From positions 4,402,001 to 4,466,000 of the forward strand of contig NZ_CP089301.1 in assembly GCF_021227995.1 (NCBI RefSeq): DNA of 64,000 nt, read 5' to 3'. The notes under the pieces are model-generated. The model was given only the letters and a program-made list of their open reading frames with translations, was not told the origin of the DNA and made no database searches. The position numbers and the translations under genes were made by a program. Positions 42,465-49,800 of this stretch are shown here, piece after piece; position 1 is the first letter of the stretch; each line of letters opens with the position of its first letter. The DNA comes from Novosphingobium kaempferiae (GTDB lineage: Bacteria; Pseudomonadota; Alphaproteobacteria; Sphingomonadales; Sphingomonadaceae).

Positions 42465-43312
42465 GCGGGAGCGGAAGGATGAAAGCAGTTCGCATCGCGA
42501 TGGCCGGCGCCATCCTTATCGGCGCACCGGCGCAATCGCAGGGGCCGGTGGACGGCAAGCTGGGGTTCCGAGACACGCCGATCCTGCCGGGCGGCAAGTG
42601 GCACGTCCATGATCCCGATCGCCCCGCACCCGCGGTCGTCTCGCCTGCCGCGACGCCGGGTGGAGCGCCGTCGGACGCCATCGTCCTGTTCGACGGGAAA
42701 TCGATGGACGCCTGGCATGGCGAGCGCGGTCCGTGGACGCTGGGCAAGGGCGTGATGACCGTCCCCTCGCGCGCGTCGAGCGGCGGCGAGAACAACCTGA
42801 TCTCGAAGCAGGAATTCGGCGACGTGCAGTTGCATCTGGAATTCCGGTCGCCCAATCCGCCGACCAAAAGCTCTCAGGATCGCGGCAACAGCGGCATCTG
42901 GTTCATGCAGCGCTACGAGGTGCAGATCCTCGACGGCTATCGCAATCCCACTTACGCCGACGGCACGGTCGGCTCGGTCTATGCGTGGAAGCCGCCGCTG
43001 GTGAACCCATCGCGCCCGCCGGGCGAATGGCAGAGCTACGACATCATCTTCGAGCGGCCGCGTTTTGCCGCCGACGGCAAGCTGGTGCGGCCCGCCTATG
43101 TCACCGCGCTGCTCAACGGCGTTCTGGTGCAGAACCATCAGGCGATGCTGGGGACCACGGCCTGGCGCAAGATCGCCCAGTATCAGGCCCATGCCGACAA
43201 GGCGCCGATCCAGTTGCAGGATCACGACAGCCCGGTGTCGTTTCGCAACATCTGGGTCCGCCCGCTGCCGGAAGAGGCCATCGCACAGGACTTGAAGGGA
43301 GCAGCGCAATAA
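42461..43312 (+). CDS. 3-keto-disaccharide hydrolase family protein (DUF1080)
   Basis: A 283-residue exported protein of the DUF1080 / 3-keto-disaccharide hydrolase family, a concanavalin-like jelly roll. A signal peptide ends near PAQSQ. The family landmarks are IVLFDGKSMDAWHG, LISKQEFGDVQLHLEFRSP, NSGIWFMQRYEVQILDGY and ISLDHDSPV-type ending QDHDSPVSFRNIWVRPL. Family members cleave glycosides whose sugar has been oxidised at C3. Its place between a dehydrogenase subunit and isomerases supports the same job here, in the periplasm. Confidence 0.88.
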   Translation: MSGSGRMKAVRIAMAGAILIGAPAQSQGPVDGKLGFRDTPILPGGKWHVHDPDRPAPAVVSPAATPGGAPSDAIVLFDGKSMDAWHGERGPWTLGKGVMTVPSRASSGGENNLISKQEFGDVQLHLEFRSPNPPTKSSQDRGNSGIWFMQRYEVQILDGYRNPTYADGTVGSVYAWKPPLVNPSRPPGEWQSYDIIFERPRFAADGKLVRPAYVTALLNGVLVQNHQAMLGTTAWRKIAQYQAHADKAPIQLQDHDSPVSFRNIWVRPLPEEAIAQDLKGAAQ

Positions 43313-43872
43313 TGGATCGCAGACAAGCATTGGGCGGCATGGTCGCCATGTTCGGGACCGCGCTGTTCGCACCGCTGGCACGCGCGGCCGGTGTCATTCC
43401 CCCCGGCGCGGTGATCGATCAAGGCGCTCCCCGGCTGCAACTGTTCACGCCCGACCAGCGGGCGCTGATGACGGCATTGTCCGAACGGATCCTGCCGACG
43501 ACCGACACCCCCGGCGCGATCGAGGCGGGCGTTCCCGCCTATATCGAAAAGCTGCTGGCCGACTGGTCCTTCGCCGAAGATCGCGAGCCGATCCTGTCGG
43601 GCCTCGCTCAGATCGATGCGCGCTGCTGGCAGGACTACAAGGTTCCGGGGGTGAAAGCCTCGCCCGAACAGCACGATGCCCTGCTCACCCTGGCGATGAA
43701 CGACGAGATTCCGGGCGGCGAGGAGTTCTTCGAGGCGTTCCGGCAGATGGTGATCGTCGGCTATTACACGTCCGAGATCGGGATCACGCAGGAACGCGAA
43801 TACCTGCCCGTGCCGGGTGAATACAACGGCGCCTTCCCCTATTCCCAGGTCAACAAGGTCTACTCATCATGA
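43312..43872 (+). CDS. Small subunit of FAD sugar dehydrogenase (gluconate 2-dehydrogenase subunit 3 family)
   Basis: A 186-residue protein of the gluconate 2-dehydrogenase subunit 3 family. The leader (MDRRQALGGMVAMFGTALFA) is twin-arginine-like. The fold region includes LMTALSERILPTTDTPGAIE and the conserved tail VGYYTSEIGITQ. Such subunits carry the Tat signal and take the unsignalled FAD subunit across the membrane. The start overlaps the previous stop (TAATG). The FAD subunit it would carry is two genes downstream. Confidence 0.9.
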   Translation: MDRRQALGGMVAMFGTALFAPLARAAGVIPPGAVIDQGAPRLQLFTPDQRALMTALSERILPTTDTPGAIEAGVPAYIEKLLADWSFAEDREPILSGLAQIDARCWQDYKVPGVKASPEQHDALLTLAMNDEIPGGEEFFEAFRQMVIVGYYTSEIGITQEREYLPVPGEYNGAFPYSQVNKVYSS

Positions 43873-44714
43873 TCGTCAACCGTCGCACAATGATGCTGGG
43901 CGCGGGCGGCATGGCCGCGCTCGCCGCGGTCCCGTTCGGGGCCCATGCCGCAAGGGCCGGTAGAATTTCCAGCATCGGTCTGCAACTCTACACCGTGCGC
44001 GAACTGTTCGCCGCCGATCCCGTCGCCACGCTGGAGAAGGTCGCCAAGGTCGGCTACCGCGAAGTCGAATTCGGCGGTGGCGGCTATGACACGATGGACC
44101 ATCGCCTGCTGCGCAGCACCATGGACCGGCTGGGCCTCAAATGCCCGTCGCTGCACATCGGGTACGACGCGCTGCTCGACAAGTTCGACGCCTGCGTGGC
44201 GATGGCGAAGACGCTGGGCGCAACGACCGTCGTCCTGCCCTACATGGTCGACAAGCATCGCAATGCGCAGGCATGGGACGCCGCGCTGGTCAACATCAAC
44301 CGCTTCGGCAAGCAACTCAAGGCGGCAGGCCTCGGCTTCGCCTATCACAATCACGACTTCGAATTCACCGTCAGGCCCGAGGGCGTCAGCCTGTTCGACC
44401 GGCTGGTGAAGGCCTGCGATCCCGAACTGGTGAAGATCGAACTCGACCTCTACTGGGCCATCCACGCCGGGCAGGATCCCAAGGCGCTGATCCGCAGCCT
44501 TCCGGGGCGCATCTATTCCTATCACGTCAAGGACATGCGCCCGGATCGCAGCATGACATCGGTCGGCAGCGGCACGATCGACTTCGCGGGCATCTTCAAG
44601 CTCAATGCCATCGCCGACGCGCAGCATTTCTACGTCGAGAATGACGAGGCCCCCGCCCCCTATATTCCCGACATCACCAAGAGCTTCGAGACCCTGCGCG
44701 CCCTGCGCTTCTGA
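43869..44714 (+). CDS. Tat-exported sugar phosphate isomerase/epimerase-like TIM-barrel protein
   Basis: A 281-residue xylose-isomerase-like barrel with a twin-arginine leader (NRRTMMLGAGGMAALAAVP). Barrel motifs are IGLQLYTVRELFAAD, LGFAYHNHDFEF (metal Glu/His), IELDLYWAIHAG, IYSYHVKDM and HFYVENDEAP. It is the third such barrel in the cluster and is coupled to the small dehydrogenase subunit by an ATGA overlap. It is probably a periplasmic 3-keto-sugar isomerase or glycoside-bond lyase. Confidence 0.87.
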   Translation: MIVNRRTMMLGAGGMAALAAVPFGAHAARAGRISSIGLQLYTVRELFAADPVATLEKVAKVGYREVEFGGGGYDTMDHRLLRSTMDRLGLKCPSLHIGYDALLDKFDACVAMAKTLGATTVVLPYMVDKHRNAQAWDAALVNINRFGKQLKAAGLGFAYHNHDFEFTVRPEGVSLFDRLVKACDPELVKIELDLYWAIHAGQDPKALIRSLPGRIYSYHVKDMRPDRSMTSVGSGTIDFAGIFKLNAIADAQHFYVENDEAPAPYIPDITKSFETLRALRF

Positions 44715-44760
44715 CCCTTCACTCGGCCCCAGATATAAAAAGCTTCAAGAGAGGATCACC

Positions 44761-46443
44761 ATGGCTTCGACGGACAGGTTCGATGCGATCGTCATCGGTT
44801 CGGGTATCAGCGGCGGCTGGGCTGCCAAGGAACTGACGGAAAAAGGGCTTCGCGTGCTGATGCTCGACCGTGGGCACATGGTCGAGCATGGCGAAGATTA
44901 CACCTATGACGGTAAGCCCGCCTACGAAGTGCCTGCCCGCAACACCATGCCCGACCTGCTGAAGCAGAGCGACTACTTCATCGCGCAGCACGGCTATGTC
45001 GCGCCCAGCAATCAGGCCTTCTATAACAACGACCGTCTGAACCCCTACGACTATGCCGCGGGCAGCAAGTTCTACTGGATCCGCCCCGCCGCTGTCGGCG
45101 GCAAGTCGCTGATCTGGGGCCGCTGGAGCTTCCGCTGGAGCCCTGCCGACTTCGAAGCGAACAAGCGCGAAGGGATCGGCGGCGACTGGCCGATCCGCTA
45201 CGAAGACCTTGCGCCATGGTACAGCTATGTCGAGAAATACATCGGCGTATCGGGATCGCGCGAGAAGCTGCCTTATCTGCCGGACAGTGAGTTCCAGCCG
45301 CCGATGCCGATGAACGTCGCGGAGAAATGGATGAAACAGCGCCTAGAATCGCAGTTTCCGGGCCGCAAGCTCATCAACGCCCGCCTGTCCAACATGACCG
45401 AGGACAAGCCCGAGCAGAACCGCACCAAATGTCAGCTGCGCAACCAGTGCAGCAACGGCTGCTCGTTCGGCGCCTATTTCTCGACGCAGGCCGTCACGCT
45501 CCCCGCCGCGCGCGCGACCGGACGGCTGACGCTGCGTTCCAATGCGGTTGTCACCAATCTCGATTACGATCCGGCGACGAAGCGCGTGACCGGCGTGCGC
45601 CTGGTCGACACCGGGACCGGCCAGGCCGAGACCATCAGTGCCAGGCTGGTGTTCTTGTGCGCCTCAACGCTCGCATCGACGCAGATCCTGATGAACTCGC
45701 GCACCGAGGGCAGCGACAGGAGCCATTTCGACAGCAGTGGCACGCTGGGCCGCTACGTCATGGACCATATCTTCCGCGTCAGCGTCAAAGGCGACATCCC
45801 CGGCATGGAGGAGTTCATCGAATACGGGCGGCGGCCGGGCGGCATCTATGTCCCGCGCTTCCGCAACAACGGCGACGGCGAGGATGTCGGCTTCAGCCGC
45901 GGTTACGGCTATCAGGGCGGCGCCTATCGCGAGCCGTCGAAGCCGGTCGGCTTCGGTGCATCGATGAAGCACGGAATGCGCCGGTACGGTGGATGGAAGT
46001 TCGGCATGGGTGCCTTCGGCGAATGCCTGCCCTATGAGGACAACCATGTCGCGCTGAGCCCTGACAAACGCGACAGGTTCGGAATGCCGTTGATGCAGTT
46101 CAACGTGACCTTCCGCGACAACGAGATGCGCATGATGGCCGACGCGCGCGAACAGGGCGAGAAGATGCTGCGCGCCGCCGGACTCACCAATGTCGAGAGT
46201 TCGGTGAAGGAACATGTGCCGGGCGACGCCATCCACGAGATGGGCGGCGCCCGCATGGGCGCCGATCCGCGCGCCTCGGTGCTGAACAAGTGGAGCCAGG
46301 CCCATGACGCGACGAACCTGTTCGTCACCGACGGATCGCAGATGGCGTCGATTTCCTGCGTCAATCCGTCACTGACCTTCATGGCGCTTACTGCACGGGC
46401 GGTCGATCGCGCCGTCAAGGAGATGAAGGCCGGCAGGGTCTGA
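44761..46443 (+). CDS. FAD-dependent GMC oxidoreductase, glycoside 3-dehydrogenase-like large subunit
   Basis: A 560-residue glucose-methanol-choline oxidoreductase. The FAD site is IGSGISGGWAAKELTEKG near residue 12. AVGGKSLIWGRWSFRW is the family's second FAD motif. The C-terminal catalytic pair is His in AIHEMGGARMG and Asn in CVNPSLTFMAL. C224, C230 and C234 form a Cys cluster like the 3Fe-4S site of FAD glucose dehydrogenases. It has no signal peptide, so it probably rides on the Tat-bearing small subunit. It would oxidise a sugar or glycoside, with electrons passing to the cytochrome c. GAGAGGATCACC precedes the ATG; an upstream open frame is inside the previous gene. Confidence 0.9.
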   Translation: MASTDRFDAIVIGSGISGGWAAKELTEKGLRVLMLDRGHMVEHGEDYTYDGKPAYEVPARNTMPDLLKQSDYFIAQHGYVAPSNQAFYNNDRLNPYDYAAGSKFYWIRPAAVGGKSLIWGRWSFRWSPADFEANKREGIGGDWPIRYEDLAPWYSYVEKYIGVSGSREKLPYLPDSEFQPPMPMNVAEKWMKQRLESQFPGRKLINARLSNMTEDKPEQNRTKCQLRNQCSNGCSFGAYFSTQAVTLPAARATGRLTLRSNAVVTNLDYDPATKRVTGVRLVDTGTGQAETISARLVFLCASTLASTQILMNSRTEGSDRSHFDSSGTLGRYVMDHIFRVSVKGDIPGMEEFIEYGRRPGGIYVPRFRNNGDGEDVGFSRGYGYQGGAYREPSKPVGFGASMKHGMRRYGGWKFGMGAFGECLPYEDNHVALSPDKRDRFGMPLMQFNVTFRDNEMRMMADAREQGEKMLRAAGLTNVESSVKEHVPGDAIHEMGGARMGADPRASVLNKWSQAHDATNLFVTDGSQMASISCVNPSLTFMALTARAVDRAVKEMKAGRV

Positions 46444-46513
46444 CCCTGCCGCAGCCGTTTCGATCTCTGCAAGGCCGCCGCAAACACGCTATCAGGGAAT
46501 GGGGAGGGAACTG

Positions 46514-47551
46514 ATGGCGAAACGAAGAGAGAATGGCGTAACGATCCGGGCCGTCGCGCAGAAAGCCGGTGTTTCCGCCATGACGGTGTCCAACGTCATA
46601 AACGGTGCCGGCGGGGCCAGCGCGGCCACGGTTGCAACCGTCAGGGCGGCGATCGCCGAGTTGGGCTACATGCCCAACCTCGCGGCGCGGCGGCTCGCCA
46701 AGGCACGGGCGACTACGGTGGGTCTGCTCTACAGCAACCGGCGCACGCCGTTCCTCGATGCCGTGCTGGTCGGCGCGCTCCGCGCCACCAACGCCCACGG
46801 TCTGCAACTGATCCTGCGTGACGGCGATGGCGTGACCCGGGAGGAAGCGGAACGCATGGCGCAGGATCTGGTGCGCAGCGGGGCGGACGCGCTACTGCTC
46901 ATCCCGCCCTTTGCCGAGCAGCTTGCCGGATCGGAGATATTGTCCACGCTGGGCGTTCCCCTCGCCGCGATCGCCACCGGCACGGCGATGCCGGGCGTCA
47001 CGACGGTGCGGATCGACAACCAGGCAGCCATGATGGCCATCACTAAGCAGGTCATCGCCGAAGGCCACCACCGCATCGCCTATGTCGCCGGGCCGGACCA
47101 TTACAGCGTGGTGGCCGCCAGGCTGGACGGCTTCCACGCTGCCATGCGCGACACGGAACTGCGCGAGGACGACAGCCTGATCGTGCAGCATGGCGAGTTC
47201 GACTATGCCTCCGGCGTAGCCGCTGCCAGAACATTGCTCTCCCGCGACGATCGCCCGACAGCGATCATCTGTAGCAGCGACGATCTGGCGGCGGGCGTGA
47301 TCGCGCAGGCCAGCCATATGGGTCTCAGGCTGCCCCGGGATCTGACGGTGACGGGCTTCGACGACACGATCCTCGCCTCGCGCATCTGGCCGCCGCTGAC
47401 CGTGGTTCGACAACCCGTGGAGGACATGGCCTTTCGTGCCGCCCAGTGCCTGATCGCATCTCTGGAAACCACGCCCGGCGCCGTTCGGGACGAGATCTTC
47501 GAGCATGCCATCGTGGCACGCGAGTCCATCGCGCCTGCCCCCGGCTCCTGA
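46514..47551 (+). CDS. LacI-family transcriptional regulator
   Basis: A 345-residue sugar-responsive repressor. The LacI HTH is VTIRAVAQKAGVSAMTVSNV with the hinge helix in PNLAARRLAKARA. The periplasmic-binding-protein-like effector domain has VGLLYSNRRTPFLDAVL and TAIICSSDDLAAGVIAQA. GGGAGGGAACTG precedes this ATG; one at 46499 would add five residues without a ribosome site. It lies at the end of the glycoside-oxidation cluster and likely binds the TTTACCGGTAAA palindrome at 38708. Confidence 0.92.
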   Translation: MAKRRENGVTIRAVAQKAGVSAMTVSNVINGAGGASAATVATVRAAIAELGYMPNLAARRLAKARATTVGLLYSNRRTPFLDAVLVGALRATNAHGLQLILRDGDGVTREEAERMAQDLVRSGADALLLIPPFAEQLAGSEILSTLGVPLAAIATGTAMPGVTTVRIDNQAAMMAITKQVIAEGHHRIAYVAGPDHYSVVAARLDGFHAAMRDTELREDDSLIVQHGEFDYASGVAAARTLLSRDDRPTAIICSSDDLAAGVIAQASHMGLRLPRDLTVTGFDDTILASRIWPPLTVVRQPVEDMAFRAAQCLIASLETTPGAVRDEIFEHAIVARESIAPAPGS

Positions 47552-47592
47552 CACGAGCCACATTCGATACTCACCGACAAGGAGACGACGCA

Positions 47593-48006
47593 ATGGAAAC
47601 AAGCAGAAGGGAAATGGCGGCTATGATCGCACTCGGAAGCGCAAGCATGGCCCTTTCCTCCGCTAGGGCGGCAACCCCGGCCAGCACGCCATCGCTGGTG
47701 CATCACGTCTTCTTCTGGCTGAAACGCCCCGGAGAGCAGGCCGATCGCAACCAACTCATCGCAGGGCTGCGCACATTGCGCGCCATCCCGGTCATCCGCG
47801 ACCTGCAGATCGGCGTGCCTGCCCCCACCGAGGAGCGCTCCGTCGTCGACGCAAGCTACGACGTGTCGGAACTGATGTATTTCGACAATGCCGCCGACCA
47901 GAAGGCCTACCAGGATCACCCCATCCATCAGGCCTTCGTCAAGCAGTGCGAGCATCTGTGGCAGAAGGTGGTGGTCTACGACATGCAGGTCGTCCCGGGC
48001 CGGTAA
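47593..48006 (+). CDS. Exported stress-responsive alpha/beta barrel (Dabb) protein
   Basis: A 137-residue protein of the Dabb family. An N-terminal leader with RR (TSRREMAAMIALGSASMALS) suggests Tat or Sec export. The core begins LVHHVFFWLKRPGE and ends HLWQKVVVYDMQV, the ferredoxin-like dimer fold. AAGGAGACGACGCA precedes the ATG. It trails the LacI gene by 41 bases and is probably part of the same transcript. Dabb proteins include small enzymes such as cyclases; its job in glycoside use is unknown. Confidence 0.85.
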   Translation: METSRREMAAMIALGSASMALSSARAATPASTPSLVHHVFFWLKRPGEQADRNQLIAGLRTLRAIPVIRDLQIGVPAPTEERSVVDASYDVSELMYFDNAADQKAYQDHPIHQAFVKQCEHLWQKVVVYDMQVVPGR

Positions 48007-48022
48007 AAGGCCGTCGGCTGCG

Positions 48023-48056
48023 CGACCGGGATCGAGCTATGGCCACGTCCCGGTCG
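48023..48056. terminator. 9-bp stem-loop between convergent genes
   Basis: CGACCGGGA (48023-48031) and TCCCGGTCG (48048-48056) are perfect reverse complements with a 16-base loop, located between the Dabb and FGE stops. It is a likely shared terminator for the glycoside cluster and the FGE gene. Confidence 0.55.
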
Positions 48057-48068
48057 ATAATGCGGCAA

Positions 48069-49052
48069 TCATCTCCGCACGCAGCGGAACCCGATATGCG
48101 AAGTCGACGTATCGACCATCTCGGGATGGCGTGCCGCAGGGCGATACCGCTGGCAGTAGTTTGCTGCGCACAAGTGCGACCCGCCCTTCAACACCTTGCG
48201 ACCGATCCGGACGCCCGGCTGCGACGGATCGAAGCTGTCCTTGAGCCTTGCGCCGCGCGGGTTGCTGATCGTGCAGCAGGAGCCTCCGGACTTCTTCTTC
48301 CCGGTATCCGGCCGGTCGCTCCACCAGTCGCGCGTCCATTCCCAGGTATTGCCTATCATGTCGAACAGGCCGTAGCCGTTGGCGGGATAGGTTCCTGCCG
48401 GGGATGTGCGCTCCCAACCGTCCAGCAGTTGATTGGCGAAAGGGAACAGGCCCTGCCAGTAGTTCGCCAGCATTGCGCCCGCCGGCGCAAGCTCGTCGCC
48501 CCATGCGTAATCGGCGCCGTCAAGGCCCCCGCGCGCGGCAAACTCGAACTCAGCCTCGGTCGGCAGATCCTTTTCCGCCCACCGGGCATAGGCTTCGGCA
48601 TCGGCATACGCGACCTGGACCACCGGGTGGTCCCAAAGCCCTAGACTGTCGAGATCGCTGTCCGGTCCCAGCGGATGACGCCAATCCGCACCAAAGTCGA
48701 ACCGCCACCAGTTCGCGGGGTTTCCGGTGTCCACGGGAACCGCAGTCTTGTGGAAGACCAGCGAACCGGCCTGTACCATTTCCGGCGCCAGGCCGGGATA
48801 CTGGACAGGATCGGGCGCGATCTCGGCAACGGTGCGATGGCCGGTAGCCGCCACGAATTCGGCGAACTGTCGGTTGGTGACCGGCAGGGCGTCGATCCAG
48901 AACCCATTCACCGATACACGGCGCACTGGTGCTTCTTCGGGGTAGAAATTCTCCGAACCCATGGAAAAAGCGCCGCCCGGTATCCAGACCATTCCGGCGG
49001 AAACCGAAACCCCGGTATCCGCTGCCCCGCTTTCATTGCGCAAACTCGTCAC
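48069..49052 (-). CDS. Formylglycine-generating enzyme (sulfatase-modifying factor) family
   Basis: A 327-residue FGE-sulfatase domain protein. True aerobic FGEs convert a sulfatase Cys to formylglycine using copper bound by two cysteines. Both are present here as C295 and C300 in GGSHLCAANYCQRYRPAARH, the C-x4-C spacing of known FGEs. Other family marks are MVWIPGGAFSMGSENFYPEE, LPTEAEFEFAARGG, YGLFDMIGNTWEWT and IGFRCVRR. There is no signal peptide. No intact sulfatase is encoded in the window, but a sulfatase remnant lies on the other side of its promoter. Loss of the local partner implies that it serves a sulfatase elsewhere or is itself becoming redundant. Confidence 0.9.
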   Translation of the reverse strand: MTSLRNESGAADTGVSVSAGMVWIPGGAFSMGSENFYPEEAPVRRVSVNGFWIDALPVTNRQFAEFVAATGHRTVAEIAPDPVQYPGLAPEMVQAGSLVFHKTAVPVDTGNPANWWRFDFGADWRHPLGPDSDLDSLGLWDHPVVQVAYADAEAYARWAEKDLPTEAEFEFAARGGLDGADYAWGDELAPAGAMLANYWQGLFPFANQLLDGWERTSPAGTYPANGYGLFDMIGNTWEWTRDWWSDRPDTGKKKSGGSCCTISNPRGARLKDSFDPSQPGVRIGRKVLKGGSHLCAANYCQRYRPAARHPEMVDTSTSHIGFRCVRR

Positions 49053-49187
49053 CCGCTCTCCTGTTCGGCAGCCAGCCTAGCCGCGATCGGTATGCCCGGC
49101 AACGCGCCGGACGCAACCACACCTTTTCTGATCTATCATTATAGTTGAGTTAGCGCCCACCCCACTCGTGCGGTCGCTGCCGCACGC

Positions 49188-49588
49188 ATGTCGGAACACC
49201 CAGGGGGTATCGGGCCGAGTTCACCATTGTCGTCAAAGCTGGCCTTTCTGAATGCGTCTCTGGCGACGTTGCCCTTGCTAGCGCTTTGCCATCCCTCCGT
49301 CGTCGCCGCGCAAGTCGCTGACGCAGGCGCCGAAGCCGAGCAGGGCGACATCGTCGTCATGCGGCGCAGCAGGGACCCGGAAACTTTCTACGGCAACCCG
49401 ATCGGCACAAGGCCGCATCACCAGTTGTGCGAGCTTGCCCGTGACCCCGGCGAAACGCGCGATCTGGCCTCCGAGCAGCCCAAGTGCGACGGCTGGCCAC
49501 ACAGTGGGATCGATGGGCGGACAGGAGCAACGTCGATCCCTGGCTTGAGGCCTATGACCGCGGCTTGAGGGGAACCCGTCAGGACTGA
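49188..49588 (+). pseudogene. Remnant: receptor 5' end joined to frameshifted sulfatase 3' end
   Basis: The reading frame from 49188 begins like an exported TonB-dependent receptor (signal peptide ending VVAAQ, then AEAEQGDIVV). It then switches without a plug domain to CELARDPGETRDLASEQP, a hallmark of sulfatase C-termini. After about 49488 the similarity moves to another frame, reading QVRRLATQWDRWADRS and VDPWLEAYDRGL to a stop at 49586-49588, again sulfatase-like. This fits an internal deletion joining two genes plus a frameshift. The first frame ends at 49568 (126 residues). It is divergent from the FGE gene, which matches the usual linkage of sulfatase, receptor and FGE. Confidence 0.65.
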
Positions 49589-49800
49589 GGCGGCGGCAGG
49601 GACGATCTGACGAAGGAGCAGCGCTCCGCTGCCATTGCATGGGGCTCGACAGGATCAGGTGCGCTCACCGTTTTCGATCAGCGATGCGAACTCACTCACT
49701 AGACCGCGCCGCGCAATTGCACGGCTAAGGCTTCGTCGATCAGCTCCTGCCGCAATCTAGCGCGTACCTCGCCTGAAACCAAAACCGGTACTCAAGCGAT

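Noticed and set aside
49589..49800. Further coding remnant after the sulfatase fragment
   Set aside because: Short open stretches occur, but none shows a recognisable family motif, so no feature was assigned.
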